From: Zoogloea sp. LCSB751
GTDB taxonomy: Bacteria; Pseudomonadota; Gammaproteobacteria; Burkholderiales; Rhodocyclaceae
NCBI RefSeq assembly: GCF_002028455.1
Contig: NZ_MWUM01000003.1
Span: 237,374 to 301,373, forward strand
Direction: 5' to 3'
DNA length: 64,000 nucleotides
Shown: one piece after another, positions 27,179 to 37,428 of the stretch
Position numbering within the stretch: position 1 is the stretch's first letter
Layout of the letters: each line of letters opens with the position of its first letter
Made by a program: the position numbers and the translations under genes
Notes under the pieces: model-generated
Seen by the model: only the letters and a program-made list of their open reading frames with translations
What the model was told of the DNA's origin: nothing
Databases searched by the model: none

Positions 27179-28342
27179 ATGACAATCATGCCCTTCCACA
27201 CCATAAAGAAACTGATCACCTGTATTGGCGCCGGCATGATGCTGGCGTCAGGCACACCAAGCCAGGCGGCCGATCCGGGCGTAGGAGACACCACTATCAC
27301 ACTGGGCATGTCTGCCCCTTTCAGCGGCCCCAACGGCGCCTATGGCAAGGAGATGAAGGAAGGCGCCCTCGCCTATTTCGCGCAGTTGAACGCCGCCGGC
27401 GGCATCAACGGTAGAAAGGTGGAACTGGTCACCCTCGACGATGGCTACGAAACCGACAAGGCCGTCGCCAATACCCGCAAGCTCATCAACGAGCACAAGG
27501 TTTTCGCGCTGATGGCCTTCTACGGCTCATCCCCGACCACCGAAGCGATGAAGGTATTCAGCGAAGCCAGGGTTCCCCTGATCGGCACCATCAGCGGGGC
27601 AGGCAGCCTGCGCAACCCCGTCAATCGCTACATGTTCCACCTGCGTGCCAGCTACGCCGACGAAACCGAGGCCATCGTCAATCACCTCGTCGGCCTGGGT
27701 ATCACCAATATCGCAGTGTTCTACCAGAACGACGGCTTCGGGAAGTCGGGCCTGGAAGGGGTTACGGCCACGCTGGCCCATCACAAGCTGAAGCCAGTCG
27801 CCGTGGGCTCTATCGAGCGCAACTCCCTTGAAGTGGGACCCGCCGTCGCCCAGATCGCCAAGGCCAACCCTCAGGCCGTCATCATGGCCACCCTTTACAA
27901 GCCCAGCGCCGAATTCGTCCGGCAGATGCGCAAGGCCGGGCAGATGCCCCAGTTCTCGACCCTGTCCCCCGTCGGTGCCGACCTGCTGGTTGGAGAACTG
28001 GGAGCAAAGGATGCACACGGCATCGGCATATCCCAGGTCATGCCCTATCCCTGGAACGACACCCTGCCCGTCGTCAAGGAATACCAGAAGGCGCTACAGT
28101 CCTTCGCCAAGCACGGTAACTACAGCTATTACGGCATTGAAGGCTACATCAACGCAAAGGTCATGACCGAGGCGCTCAAAAAGGCCGGCAAGGAACCCAG
28201 CCGGGAAAAACTGGTTTCGATCCTAGAAGGCGGCAGCGTTGATGTCGGTGGTTACCGCGTCACCTACACGTCCACCAATCACAACGGGTCACGCTTCGTC
28301 GACCTGACGGTGCTAGGCCGCGACGGTCGCATCCTGCACTGA
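27179..28342 (+). CDS. Periplasmic branched-chain amino-acid-type ABC substrate-binding protein, orphan
   Basis: A 387-residue member of the LivJ-type periplasmic binding protein family (Peripla_BP_6). A signal peptide (about 1-30, ending SQAADPG) precedes the bilobed domain with ITLGMSAPFSGPNGAYG, an internal NAAGGINGRKVELVTLDDGYE typical of the family, and GYINAKVMTEALKKAG near the end. No permease or ATPase gene is adjacent, so it may serve a transporter encoded elsewhere or a sensory receptor. The ligand cannot be told from sequence. Confidence 0.88.
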   Translation: MTIMPFHTIKKLITCIGAGMMLASGTPSQAADPGVGDTTITLGMSAPFSGPNGAYGKEMKEGALAYFAQLNAAGGINGRKVELVTLDDGYETDKAVANTRKLINEHKVFALMAFYGSSPTTEAMKVFSEARVPLIGTISGAGSLRNPVNRYMFHLRASYADETEAIVNHLVGLGITNIAVFYQNDGFGKSGLEGVTATLAHHKLKPVAVGSIERNSLEVGPAVAQIAKANPQAVIMATLYKPSAEFVRQMRKAGQMPQFSTLSPVGADLLVGELGAKDAHGIGISQVMPYPWNDTLPVVKEYQKALQSFAKHGNYSYYGIEGYINAKVMTEALKKAGKEPSREKLVSILEGGSVDVGGYRVTYTSTNHNGSRFVDLTVLGRDGRILH

Positions 28343-28375
28343 GCGACAGCGCCCAGCAGCTGTACCTCAAAAAGC

Positions 28376-28414
28376 AGAAGGCCTCGCGAAACCAGTCGGT
28401 TCGCGAGGCCTTCT
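28376..28414. terminator. Bidirectional terminator between binding protein gene and cysS
   Basis: Fifteen-base arms AGAAGGCCTCGCGAA (28376-28390) and the exact complement (28400-28414) enclose a nine-base loop. On the minus strand the stem is followed by GCTTTTTGA, a good U-run for ending cysS. On the plus strand the tail is CTCTCTTC, weaker. Confidence 0.8.
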
Positions 28415-28448
28415 CTCTTCGGGCCCGCCCAAGGCGGAACAGCCTGAA

Positions 28449-29831
28449 TCAGGCCCGCCGCCAGATCGTCCCTTGGGGCGTATCTTCGAGCGCGATTCCA
28501 TCGGCCAGCAATTCGGCCCGAATCCGATCGGCCTCAGCGAAGTTCTTCGCCTTCTTGGCCGCGATACGTGCTTCAATCTTGGCCTCGATCACCGCAGAGT
28601 CTCCTTCGTCGCTATCGACCCCAGCCTGCAGGAATGTGGTCGGCACCTGCTCCAGCAATCCCAGCACCCCGCCCAGCGCCTTGAGCTCAGCCGCAGCTTC
28701 GGCTGACCGGGAACGGTTCACCTCGTTGGCCAGATCAAACAGCACCGACAAGGCTTCCGCCGTATTGAAGTCGTCGTCCATGGCCAGCTTGAAGCGTGCC
28801 GCAGTCGGCGTGCTCCAATCGATTGCCGCGGCCTGGGCCGCCGGAACATTGCGCAACGCCGTATACAGGCGCGATAGCGCGTTGCGGGCATCCACCAAGT
28901 GGGCGTCGGAATAATTGAGCGGGCTGCGGTAGTGGGCCCGCAGGATGAAGAAACGCACCACTTCAGGCGCATAGTCCTTCAACACGTCGCGAATGGTGAA
29001 GAAATTGCCGAGGCTCTTCGACATCTTCTCATCGTCCACCCGAACGAAACCGTTGTGCATCCAGTAATTGACGAAAGAGCACTGATGCGCTCCCTCGCTC
29101 TGCGCAATCTCGTTCTCGTGATGGGGGAACTGCAGGTCCGCTCCACCACCGTGGATATCGAAATGATCGCCAAGCAGCTCGGAGCTCATTGCCGAGCACT
29201 CGATATGCCAGCCTGGGCGTCCGGGCCCCCACGGGGACTCCCACTTGACCTCATCCGGCTCCTCGGCGCGCGCATGCTTCCACAGCACAAAGTCGAGCGG
29301 ATCCTGCTTGCCACCTGCAACTTCCACACGCTCCCCCGCCCGCAGCTCGTCGAGCGACTTGCCTGACAACTTGCCGTAGCCATCGAACTTACGCACGGAA
29401 TAGCACACATCCGAATTGGCCGCCTTGTAGGCCAGGCCGTGACGCTCCAGATCACCTATCAGGCGCTGCATCGACGGAACGAACTCGGTGGCGCGCGGCT
29501 CATGGTCTGGACGCAGTACCCCCAGCGCATCGGCATCCTCGTGCATGGCCGCGATGAAACGGTCCGTCAGCGTGCGGATGCTCTCTCCGTTTTCCTGCGC
29601 GCGCTTGATGATTTTGTCGTCGATGTCGGTAATGTTCCGCACGTAGGTCACCGCATATCCGCTCGAACGCAACCAACGCGCCACCATGTCGAACACCACC
29701 ATCACGCGAGCATGTCCCAGGTGGCAGTAGTCATAAACCGTCATGCCGCAAACATACATGCGGACCTTGCCAGGTTCGATGGGACTGAACTGCTCCTTCT
29801 TGCGCGAAAGGGAGTTATGAATTTTCAACAT
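28449..29831 (-). CDS. cysS: Cysteinyl-tRNA synthetase
   Basis: It charges tRNA-Cys. The 460-residue class I synthetase begins [15 protein letters not shown]. Zinc ligands include the Cys in YVCGMTVYD. It carries the HIGH-type motif HLGHARV near residue 40, GWHIECSAM, and the KMSKS loop [10 protein letters not shown] near residue 270. A DALR-type domain follows. It is convergent with the binding-protein gene and divergent from the TPR gene. Confidence 0.97.
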   Translation of the reverse strand: MLKIHNSLSRKKEQFSPIEPGKVRMYVCGMTVYDYCHLGHARVMVVFDMVARWLRSSGYAVTYVRNITDIDDKIIKRAQENGESIRTLTDRFIAAMHEDADALGVLRPDHEPRATEFVPSMQRLIGDLERHGLAYKAANSDVCYSVRKFDGYGKLSGKSLDELRAGERVEVAGGKQDPLDFVLWKHARAEEPDEVKWESPWGPGRPGWHIECSAMSSELLGDHFDIHGGGADLQFPHHENEIAQSEGAHQCSFVNYWMHNGFVRVDDEKMSKSLGNFFTIRDVLKDYAPEVVRFFILRAHYRSPLNYSDAHLVDARNALSRLYTALRNVPAAQAAAIDWSTPTAARFKLAMDDDFNTAEALSVLFDLANEVNRSRSAEAAAELKALGGVLGLLEQVPTTFLQAGVDSDEGDSAVIEAKIEARIAAKKAKNFAEADRIRAELLADGIALEDTPQGTIWRRA

Positions 29832-30038
29832 GAGGAAGACCGCTAGAAAACCGAATGGGAAATTAAAACGGCGGCAACCCGCCCATAGCAGAAACGGACA
29901 TCGCCAACGGGATGCTCAACGGCATCTCCGGGAGTGCTCATGGTCGGCAACTACGCTTCTTGGTAAAATAAAAGACTTGTAGCCGAACCACCCCGACACA
30001 AAGCCTGCGTGCCTTGCGCATGGGCCTGATAATAACAC

Positions 30039-31097
30039 ATGTCAAAACGAGCCCTGGCCGCCGCCCTGTTCCTTCATGCCCTGCTGTGCAGCCCGGTTCA
30101 GGCCGAATCCGTGCAGGAGTTGCAGGTACTCCTCAAGCAAGGTCAATTTGCGCGCGTCGTCGAACGTAGCGACGCGCTGCTGGCAAGCAAGCCACGCGAT
30201 GTGCAGCTGCGCTTCCTGAAAGGCGTTGCCCTCGCAGAACTCAACCGCAATTCCGACGCGATTGCGGTGTTTCAGAAGCTGACCGAGGACTACCCTGACC
30301 TGCCAGAGCCCTACAACAACCTCGCCGTACTGTACGCACAGCAGAAACAATACGACAAGGCGCGGGCTGCCCTGGAAACAGCCATCCGGACGCACCCCAG
30401 CTACGCCACAGCACACGAGAACCTCGGCGACATCTATGCCCGGCTCGCCAGCCAGGCCTATGACAAGGCCTTGTCCCTGGACTCATCCAACGCTGCTGCA
30501 CAGAGCAAGCTGTCGATGATTCGCGAGATCATGAGCATCTCGCCCGCCAAGGCCATTCCACAATCGCCCGTGGCCGCGCCCCCCACCAGCTTGCCCGCCC
30601 GGCCTGCCGCTCCGCCCCCTGTCGCCCCCCCAGCGCCGAAACCTACTCCTGCCGTTGCGACTGCACCAGCAACGACAGCGTCGGCGATAGCCACCAAGGA
30701 AGAGCCCAAGCTCGCCCCCAAACGGGCCCTGGACACGGCAGAGGACTCAGCCCACTCCAGTGCCGCCGTCACCAAGGTGGTACAGAGCTGGGCCACGGCC
30801 TGGTCACGGAAGGACGTCAAGGGCTATCTGGCCCATTACGCGCGCGATTTCGAACCTCCCAAGGGCCAGAACCGCAAGACTTGGGAGGATGAACGCAGCC
30901 AACGCCTGTCTAAGCCAGGCGAAATCGAAGTGGGGATCGAGAACCTCAAGATCGTCGGTATCGACAACAATCGCGCCACCGTCAAACTGCGTCAGAACTA
31001 CCGCTCGGCCAATCTATCCTCCTCGTCCGGCAAGACCCTGGTGCTGATCTGGCAGGACGGCAAATGGCTGATCCAGCAGGAGCGGGTCGGCAACTGA
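30039..31097 (+). CDS. Secreted TPR protein with C-terminal NTF2-like (Cds6_C-type) domain
   Basis: A 352-residue exported protein with a signal peptide (about 1-22, ending VQA). About three TPR repeats (25-160, with PEPYNNLAVLYAQQKQYDKA) precede a Pro/Ala-rich linker (about 175-225) and a C-terminal NTF2-like domain (about 245-350: SWATAWSRKDVKGYLAHYARDF ... NYRSANLSS...). The same domain ends the next protein. Its stop and the next start share one base (TGATG), implying coupled translation. It lacks a catalytic motif and may bind or position the neighbouring peptidoglycan enzyme; that role is inferred. Confidence 0.85.
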   Translation: MSKRALAAALFLHALLCSPVQAESVQELQVLLKQGQFARVVERSDALLASKPRDVQLRFLKGVALAELNRNSDAIAVFQKLTEDYPDLPEPYNNLAVLYAQQKQYDKARAALETAIRTHPSYATAHENLGDIYARLASQAYDKALSLDSSNAAAQSKLSMIREIMSISPAKAIPQSPVAAPPTSLPARPAAPPPVAPPAPKPTPAVATAPATTASAIATKEEPKLAPKRALDTAEDSAHSSAAVTKVVQSWATAWSRKDVKGYLAHYARDFEPPKGQNRKTWEDERSQRLSKPGEIEVGIENLKIVGIDNNRATVKLRQNYRSANLSSSSGKTLVLIWQDGKWLIQQERVGN

Positions 31098-32296
31098 TGC
31101 GCTGGATTCATGTGGTCTTGCGGGGAACACTGGCACTGCTGCTGGCATGTCCGCTGCTGGCTGCCGGTACGCCGGGCGTTCCGGCAGCCGCTCCCGCGGC
31201 CACCCCTGACGCAGCGCTCGGCGCCATCATCCAGGCAATCTCGCGCAGCCGGCTGGATGATGCGCTGACGCAAACCGAGGCGCTCATCGCCCAGCATCCC
31301 AACTTCCGGCTTGCTCACCTGATTCGGGGAGATCTTCTGCTGGCGCGCAGCCGCCCTCTCGACGCCTTCGGCAACGCGAGCAGCGCACCTGAAGAGAAGC
31401 TCAGCGACCTGCGGGAAGAGGCGATTGTCCGACTGAAAGCCTATCGCAACCGCCCGCCCGCCCACTACGTACCGCGTTACCTGCTTCAGATGGCGCCCGA
31501 ACAAACACACGCCATCGTGGTGGACACCCTGCGGTCGCGCCTGTACGTCTATCAGAACGACGACGGCCGACCGCGCTTCATCACCGACTACTACATCACG
31601 CACGGCAAGCTGGGTACCGAGAAGGGGCGCGAAGGGGACAAGCGCACCCCCATCGGTGTCTATCACGTGACCGCCAGCCTGCCGCCCCAGAAACTGTCCG
31701 ACTTCTACGGCAATGGCGCGTTTCCGATCAGTTACCCGAACGAATGGGACAGGCTGCAGGGACGGGACGGTCACGGCATCTGGCTACATGGAACGCCCAG
31801 CGACACTTACTCCCGCCCACCGCGTGCCTCCGACGGCTGTGTGGTGCTGACCAATCCGGATCTGGCCAGGCTCGCCGGATTCCTTCAGGTCGGCATCACG
31901 CCGGTCATCATCAGCAACACCGTGGAATGGCTCAACATCGAAGACTGGAGATCCGAACGCGACGCCCTTCTGCAACAGGTAGAGGCCTGGCGCAAGGACT
32001 GGGAAGGCCGCCACGTGGACCGCTACCTCTCCCACTACTCCCGCCAGTTCCGCAACAATGAGGGCGGTTACGCACAATGGGCCGAACAGAAACGGATGGT
32101 TGCGGGCGGCAAGACCTGGATCAAGGTTGCACTGGGAAAACTGAGCATCTTCCGCAGCCCCGGCAAGCAGGACATGGCCGTGATCACCTTCGAGCAGGAC
32201 TACCGGAGCAACAACCTTTCCAACGTACTCAAGAAACGTCAATACTGGCAGAAAGAACGAGGTCGCTGGAAGATCGTCTATGAAGGCTTCGCCTGA
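31097..32296 (+). CDS. L,D-transpeptidase/carboxypeptidase of the Csd6 (Cds6) type
   Basis: A 399-residue exported peptidoglycan enzyme. A signal peptide (about 1-23) is followed by a helical region (35-120) and a YkuD domain (about 136-275) with His231 in HGIWLHGTP and catalytic Cys248 in SDGCVVLTN. The C-terminal NTF2-like domain (about 290-399) includes EAWRKDWEGRHVDRYLSHYS. This order matches H. pylori Csd6, an L,D-carboxypeptidase that affects helical cell shape. The ATG at 31097 overlaps the upstream stop by one base. Whether it acts as a transpeptidase or trims tetrapeptides is not decided by sequence. Confidence 0.9.
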   Translation: MRWIHVVLRGTLALLLACPLLAAGTPGVPAAAPAATPDAALGAIIQAISRSRLDDALTQTEALIAQHPNFRLAHLIRGDLLLARSRPLDAFGNASSAPEEKLSDLREEAIVRLKAYRNRPPAHYVPRYLLQMAPEQTHAIVVDTLRSRLYVYQNDDGRPRFITDYYITHGKLGTEKGREGDKRTPIGVYHVTASLPPQKLSDFYGNGAFPISYPNEWDRLQGRDGHGIWLHGTPSDTYSRPPRASDGCVVLTNPDLARLAGFLQVGITPVIISNTVEWLNIEDWRSERDALLQQVEAWRKDWEGRHVDRYLSHYSRQFRNNEGGYAQWAEQKRMVAGGKTWIKVALGKLSIFRSPGKQDMAVITFEQDYRSNNLSNVLKKRQYWQKERGRWKIVYEGFA

Positions 32297-32327
32297 CCCC
32301 AATCACCACTGCACCCAAGGACACCCC

Positions 32328-32897
32328 ATGAAGAAAGCCCTCCTGACCCTCGCACTTGCCTGCCACAGTCTCTTTGCCCTAGCCGCCAATCCCCAGGTCG
32401 AGATGAAGACCAGTGAAGGCACCATCGTGCTTGAGCTCTACCCGGAGAAGGCCCCCAAGACGGTGGCCAACTTTCTCGAATACGTGAAGAGTGGCTTTTA
32501 CGAGGGACTGATCTTTCATCGCGTCATCGACGGCTTCATGATCCAGGGCGGCGGTATGAATGCCCGCATGGAAGAGAAGCGCACGCGGGCCCCGATCGAG
32601 AATGAAGCCCGCAACGGACTCAAGAACGACGCCGGCACCATTGCCATGGCGCGCACCCAGGACCCCAACTCCGCGGCCGCCCAGTTCTTCATCAATCTCG
32701 AGGACAACCGCCCGCTGAACTATCCGTCGCCCGACGGTGCAGGCTATGCGGTCTTCGGCAAGGTCAGTAACGGCATGGATATCGTCCGCAAGATCGGCAA
32801 GACCCCGACTGCCAGCCGGGGCTTTCATCGGGACGTTCCCGCCACCCCGATCACCATTCAGTCTGTCCGCCAACTGCCGGATCAGGCTGGCAAATAA
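32328..32897 (+). CDS. ppiA: Periplasmic peptidyl-prolyl cis-trans isomerase (cyclophilin A)
   Basis: A proline isomerase assisting folding in the periplasm. The ATG at 32328 follows AAGGA and starts a signal peptide (MKKALLTLALACHSLFALAA). The upstream in-frame ATG would bury the signal. The cyclophilin domain has [14 protein letters not shown] and AQFFINLEDN, with the active-site Arg in FHRV. The mature part is about 170 residues. It is followed closely by a cytoplasmic paralogue. Confidence 0.93.
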   Translation: MKKALLTLALACHSLFALAANPQVEMKTSEGTIVLELYPEKAPKTVANFLEYVKSGFYEGLIFHRVIDGFMIQGGGMNARMEEKRTRAPIENEARNGLKNDAGTIAMARTQDPNSAAAQFFINLEDNRPLNYPSPDGAGYAVFGKVSNGMDIVRKIGKTPTASRGFHRDVPATPITIQSVRQLPDQAGK

Positions 32898-32927
32898 CCC
32901 TCCCACACCTACCCACAGGAGCATCTC

Positions 32928-33422
32928 ATGGCTGTCAAACTCAGCACCAACCACGGCGACATCGTCATCGAACTGGACGCCGACAAGGCCCCCGAAACGG
33001 TCAAGAACTTCATCTCTTACGTTGAAGCCGGCCACTACGACAACACGATCTTCCACCGCGTGATCAACGGCTTCATGATCCAGGGCGGCGGTTTCGAACC
33101 GGGCATGAAGCAAAAGGCGACCCAGGCGCCGATCAAGAACGAAGCCGACAACGGCCTCAAGAACGACGCCGGCACCGTCGCCATGGCACGCACCCAGGAT
33201 CCGCACTCTGCCACCGCCCAGTTCTTCATCAACGTGGCCAACAACGACTTCCTGAACTACCGCTCGCCCGACATCCAGGGCTGGGGCTACTGTGTCTTCG
33301 GCCGCGTGACCGAAGGCCTGGACATCATCGAGAAGATCAAAGGCGTCAAGACCGGCTCTGCCGGCTTCCATCAGGACGTACCGAAGGAAGATGTGGTAAT
33401 TACCCGCGCTGAAGTCATCTAA
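32928..33422 (+). CDS. ppiB: Cytoplasmic peptidyl-prolyl cis-trans isomerase (cyclophilin B)
   Basis: A 164-residue cyclophilin without a signal peptide. It starts [17 protein letters not shown] after a CAGGAG site. [14 protein letters not shown] and [11 protein letters not shown] are conserved. It is clearly a paralogue of the preceding gene, lies 30 bases downstream, and is probably in the same operon with lpxH after it. Confidence 0.95.
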   Translation: MAVKLSTNHGDIVIELDADKAPETVKNFISYVEAGHYDNTIFHRVINGFMIQGGGFEPGMKQKATQAPIKNEADNGLKNDAGTVAMARTQDPHSATAQFFINVANNDFLNYRSPDIQGWGYCVFGRVTEGLDIIEKIKGVKTGSAGFHQDVPKEDVVITRAEVI

Positions 33423-33443
33423 GGATCAGGGGCGACCGGCACC

Positions 33444-34181
33444 ATGCAAATCCATTTCATCTCCGATCTGCACCTGAGCGCCGATCGCCCCAGCCTGACC
33501 GCCCTGTTCGAACGTTATCTGGCCGGACCAGCCCGGGAGGCCGGCAGCGTTTACATACTCGGTGACCTGTTCGAATACTGGGCCGGTGATGACGATCTCG
33601 ACGATCCGCTCAATCGTGGGGTTGCCGAAACGCTTGCCCGCTTCGCCGCGGACGGCGGCAAGGTCTACTTCATGGCTGGCAATCGCGATTTCCTGCTGGG
33701 CAAGGAATTCGCCACCCGGGCCCACCTGCAGATCCTGCAGGAACCGACGCTGATCCGGCTGAGCGAACAGCGCACCCTGCTGTGCCATGGAGACGGCTTG
33801 TGCACCGACGATCTGGCCTATCAGGCTTTCCGGAAACAAGTGCGCGACCCCGCCTGGCAAGCCCAATTCCTGGCGCAACCCTTAGCAATACGCAAACAGA
33901 TCATCGCTGGCGTGCGCATGAAGAGTGAAACCGCCAAATCCGAAAAGGACGCAGCGATCATGGACGTCAATGAAGACGCGGTCGCCTCCCTGCTCCGGGA
34001 ACATGGCTATCCGCTGCTGATTCACGGACACACCCATCGGCCGGCCGTCCACACCCTGGATATGGAGGGGCACGGCTGCCAACGCTGGGTGCTTGCAGAC
34101 TGGAGAATCCAGGCCGGACGAGTCTCTGGAGAAGTGCTGGTGTGGGCTGACGGAAAGCTCTCCCGCCAGCCCCTGAACTGA
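33444..34181 (+). CDS. lpxH: UDP-2,3-diacylglucosamine diphosphatase
   Basis: It cleaves UDP-2,3-diacylglucosamine to lipid X in lipid A synthesis, at the inner membrane face. The 245-residue calcineurin-like phosphoesterase has metal motifs FISDLHL (D and H), GDLFEYWAGDD, GNRDFLLG and the C-terminal HGHTHRPAVH. It starts 21 bases after ppiB and is convergent with metZ. Confidence 0.96.
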   Translation: MQIHFISDLHLSADRPSLTALFERYLAGPAREAGSVYILGDLFEYWAGDDDLDDPLNRGVAETLARFAADGGKVYFMAGNRDFLLGKEFATRAHLQILQEPTLIRLSEQRTLLCHGDGLCTDDLAYQAFRKQVRDPAWQAQFLAQPLAIRKQIIAGVRMKSETAKSEKDAAIMDVNEDAVASLLREHGYPLLIHGHTHRPAVHTLDMEGHGCQRWVLADWRIQAGRVSGEVLVWADGKLSRQPLN

Positions 34182-34200
34182 CAGACCTACAACAGCGCCT

Positions 34201-35373
34201 TCAGATCAGCGCCAACCCACGGGCCAGGTCGGCCTTCAGGTCGTCGACGGCCTCCAGCCCAACCGCCAGACGCAGCAGGCTTTCACGAATGCCCGCAGCT
34301 TCACGCGCCTCCGGCGAGATGCGGCCGTGGGTGGTGGACGCCGGATGCGTCAGGGTAGTCTTGGTGTCGCCGAGATTGGCCGTGATCGACACCACCTGCG
34401 TCGCATCCACGACCCTCCAGGCCTCAGCCCGGCCGCCCTTCACTTCAAAGCTGACGATTGCGCCACCGCTGCTCTGCTGGCGCTGGGCCAGCACATGCTG
34501 CGGATGGGACTCCAGCCCGGGATAGAACACCCGCGCGACCTGCGGCTGTGCCTCAAGCCAGCGGGCCAGCTCCAGGGCACTGGAGGACTGGGCCGCCATC
34601 CGGATCTTGAGGGTCTCGAGCCCCTTCAGGATCACCCACGCATTGAATGGCGAAATGCACGGCCCTGCGGTCCGTAGAAACTTGAATACCTCGTTCACCA
34701 AAACCCTGCTGCCGCATACGGCACCACCGAGGACCCGCCCCTGGCCATCAAGATACTTGGTGGCCGAGTGGATCACCAGATCGGCACCGAGCTTGAGCGG
34801 CTGTTGCAAGGCCGGCGAGCAGAAGCAGTTGTCCACCGCCAGCAATGCACCAGCCTCGTGGGCGACGGCGGCCACGGCAGCAACATCCACCAGCTCGGTC
34901 AGAGGGTTGGACGGTGACTCGACAAAGAATAGCTTGGTCGTCGGCGTCACGGCCGCCCGATAGGCGTCCAGGTCCGTGGCTGGCACGAAAGTCGTCGTGA
35001 TGCCGAAGCGCGACAAGATGTTGCCGAACAGCTGCTGGGTGGCGCCGAACAAGCCGTGCGAAGCGACGATATGATCGCCGGCACTCAACAACGCCATCAC
35101 CGTAGACATGATCGCCGCCATGCCGGATGCGGTCGCCACGCAAGCCTCGGCCCCCTCCAGCGCGGCCAGGCGCTGCTGCATGGCCGTAACCGTTGGATTG
35201 GTGAAACGAGCGTAGACGTTGCCCTCCTCTTCACCGGAGAAGCGCGCCGCGGCCTGGGCCGCACTCTCGAACACAAAGCTCGACGTGAGATACAAGGCCT
35301 CGGAGTGCTCGTTGAACTGACTGCGCGCGATGCCGGCGCGTACCGCCAGTGTCTCGAGCTCCAGGTCATCCAT
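34201..35373 (-). CDS. metZ: O-succinylhomoserine sulfhydrylase
   Basis: A PLP enzyme making homocysteine directly from O-succinylhomoserine and sulfide. The roughly 390-residue Cys/Met-metabolism protein has the PLP-lysine motif in HSATKYLDGQGRVLGG, with FVESPSNPLTELVDV upstream. The start is ambiguous: ATG at 35373 (MDDLELETLAVRAG) is favoured by family, but ATG at 35382 or a TTG at 35388 that overlaps the purF stop is also possible. The position behind purF is standard in betaproteobacteria. Confidence 0.92.
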   Translation of the reverse strand: MDDLELETLAVRAGIARSQFNEHSEALYLTSSFVFESAAQAAARFSGEEEGNVYARFTNPTVTAMQQRLAALEGAEACVATASGMAAIMSTVMALLSAGDHIVASHGLFGATQQLFGNILSRFGITTTFVPATDLDAYRAAVTPTTKLFFVESPSNPLTELVDVAAVAAVAHEAGALLAVDNCFCSPALQQPLKLGADLVIHSATKYLDGQGRVLGGAVCGSRVLVNEVFKFLRTAGPCISPFNAWVILKGLETLKIRMAAQSSSALELARWLEAQPQVARVFYPGLESHPQHVLAQRQQSSGGAIVSFEVKGGRAEAWRVVDATQVVSITANLGDTKTTLTHPASTTHGRISPEAREAAGIRESLLRLAVGLEAVDDLKADLARGLALI

Positions 35374-35384
35374 GGGGTTCATCT

Positions 35385-36914
35385 TCAACTTTCGCTACGG
35401 GAAATCAGGTTGAGGTCCATCTGGCCGCCGCCCTCTTCGGAAGCAGACTTGCCGGCTGCATCGCTGCGCTGGTTCTCGACGCCGCTCAGGTACTCCTGGG
35501 TCACGTCGCCCGTGACGTAGGTGCCATCGAAACAGGAAGTCTCGAAAACGGAGATCGACGGATTAAGGGCCTTGACCGCCTCCTTGAGATCGTCGAGGTC
35601 CTGGTAGATCAACGCATCGGCACCGATCTCGGCGCAGATTTCCTCTTCTGTGCGGTCGCTGGCAATCAACTCCGCCTTGGTCGGCATGTCGATACCATAA
35701 ACGTTCGCATAACGCACCGGGGGCGCAGCGGAAGCCATGTACACCTTGGTCGCACCGGCATCGCGCGCCATCTGGACGATCTCGCGGCTGGTGGTGCCGC
35801 GCACGATGGAGTCATCCACCAGCAGCACAGCCTTGCCCTTGAACTCCTGGTGAATGGTGTTGAGCTTCTGGCGCACCGACTTCTTGCGGATCGCCTGCCC
35901 CGGCATGATGAAGGTGCGACCGATATAGCGGTTCTTCACAAAGCCTTCCCGGTACGGCACGTTCAGCCGATGAGCCATTTCCATTGCGGACGGACGACTC
36001 GAATCGGGAATCGGAATGACCACGTCGATCTTCAGGTGCGGCAGGGTTTCGCGCAGCTTCTTGGCCAGGGACTTGCCCATGTTGATGCGCGCGTCGTACA
36101 CCGAGATGCCGTCGATCAGTGAGTCCGGACGGGCCAGATAGACGAACTCGAACATACAGGGGGCGTGCACCGTGTGGGTTGCACACTGGCGGCTATGAAA
36201 GCGCCCTTCGGTGTCGATCAGGATCGCCTCGCCCGGCGCCACGTCACGCACCAGCTTGAAGCCCATCACATCCAGCGCCACACTCTCGGAGGCAATCAGC
36301 CACTCGACGCCCTTGGGCGTGTCGTTGCGACCGATGACCAACGGGCGAATCCCGTAGGGATCGCGAAAAGCCAGCAGCCCCGTCCCGGAGATCATCGCCA
36401 CGGTGGCATAGGCTCCACGGCAACGGCGGTGCACGCCCGTGACAGCTTCGAACACGGTTTCCTCATCCAGACGGAAACTCTTGGCTGCAGCCTGCAGTTC
36501 ATGGGCCAGCACATTGAGCAGCACCTCAGAATCGGAATTGGTGTTGATGTGCCGAAGATCGGACAGGAACATCTCCCGCTTCAGCTCTTCCGAGTTGGTC
36601 AGGTTGCCGTTGTGGGCAAGCATGATGCCGAAGGGCGAATTGACGTAGAAGGGCTGCGCCTCTGCGGCGGCCGAAGCCGAACCGGCCGTCGGATATCGAA
36701 CATGGGCGATACCCAGGTTGCCAGGCAAATCCCGCATGTTCCGGGTCCGGAACACGTCGCGCACCAGGCCCGACGCCTTGTGCATGTGAAACCGCCCGCC
36801 TTCCGCAGTGGCGATACCCGCTGCGTCCTGGCCACGGTGTTGAAGCACCTGCAGGCCATCATAAAGGAGCTGATTGACGGGGGTTGTCGCTACTACGCCC
36901 AGAATGCCACACAT
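35385..36914 (-). CDS. purF: Amidophosphoribosyltransferase
   Basis: First committed step of purine synthesis: PRPP plus glutamine gives phosphoribosylamine. The start at 36914 ([15 protein letters not shown]) places the glutaminase nucleophile at Cys2, exposed after Met removal. The 509-residue protein has the N-terminal Ntn glutaminase domain and a C-terminal phosphoribosyltransferase with the PRPP motif [13 protein letters not shown]. It starts ten bases after the cvpA stop, the classical cvpA-purF pair. Confidence 0.97.
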   Translation of the reverse strand: MCGILGVVATTPVNQLLYDGLQVLQHRGQDAAGIATAEGGRFHMHKASGLVRDVFRTRNMRDLPGNLGIAHVRYPTAGSASAAAEAQPFYVNSPFGIMLAHNGNLTNSEELKREMFLSDLRHINTNSDSEVLLNVLAHELQAAAKSFRLDEETVFEAVTGVHRRCRGAYATVAMISGTGLLAFRDPYGIRPLVIGRNDTPKGVEWLIASESVALDVMGFKLVRDVAPGEAILIDTEGRFHSRQCATHTVHAPCMFEFVYLARPDSLIDGISVYDARINMGKSLAKKLRETLPHLKIDVVIPIPDSSRPSAMEMAHRLNVPYREGFVKNRYIGRTFIMPGQAIRKKSVRQKLNTIHQEFKGKAVLLVDDSIVRGTTSREIVQMARDAGATKVYMASAAPPVRYANVYGIDMPTKAELIASDRTEEEICAEIGADALIYQDLDDLKEAVKALNPSISVFETSCFDGTYVTGDVTQEYLSGVENQRSDAAGKSASEEGGGQMDLNLISRSES

Positions 36915-36924
36915 TTCAAACCAC

Positions 36925-37416
36925 CTATCGGTATCTAAGTCTCTTTGCCAGAAGCTCGGGGAGCCACGGTCTGGACGCCATTGCAGCAGTTTCAAGGGGA
37001 GCCGACAAGCTCGCCCCCTGCCACCACGCACTGCCGGCGAAGCCGCCGAGTCCGACGAGCAACGCCACTGCGAACACGATCACACCGCCTCGGACAGCGC
37101 CAAAACATGCCCCGAGAAAACGATCCGCAAATCCCAGCCCGGCGGCTCGCACAAGTTCGCCAAGGGCCCAACGCAGGATCGCCACTAGAATCAGTACGAC
37201 AATAAAAATCGAAATAAATGCCGCCGGCACCTGCAGCACCGGCTCCTTAACCAGGACCGCAACATAGGGTTGCACACTCGCGGTGAGAGCTCTTGCAGCC
37301 AGGAAGGCCAACACCCACGCACACAGCGCAACCAGCTCCGAAAGCAGGCCCCGCCAAAAACCCAGAACTGCCGATACGCCCACGACGGCCAGCAGGAAAT
37401 AATCAAACCCGTTCAA
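36925..37416 (-). CDS. cvpA: CvpA family membrane protein
   Basis: A 163-residue inner-membrane protein linked in E. coli to colicin V production and purF expression. It has four hydrophobic segments: about 4-22, 26-46 ([17 protein letters not shown]), 62-82 and 100-125. It begins [20 protein letters not shown], typical for the family. It lies between the SPOR protein gene and purF. Confidence 0.93.
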   Translation of the reverse strand: MNGFDYFLLAVVGVSAVLGFWRGLLSELVALCAWVLAFLAARALTASVQPYVAVLVKEPVLQVPAAFISIFIVVLILVAILRWALGELVRAAGLGFADRFLGACFGAVRGGVIVFAVALLVGLGGFAGSAWWQGASLSAPLETAAMASRPWLPELLAKRLRYR

Positions 37417-37428
37417 GAGCGTCGCACG

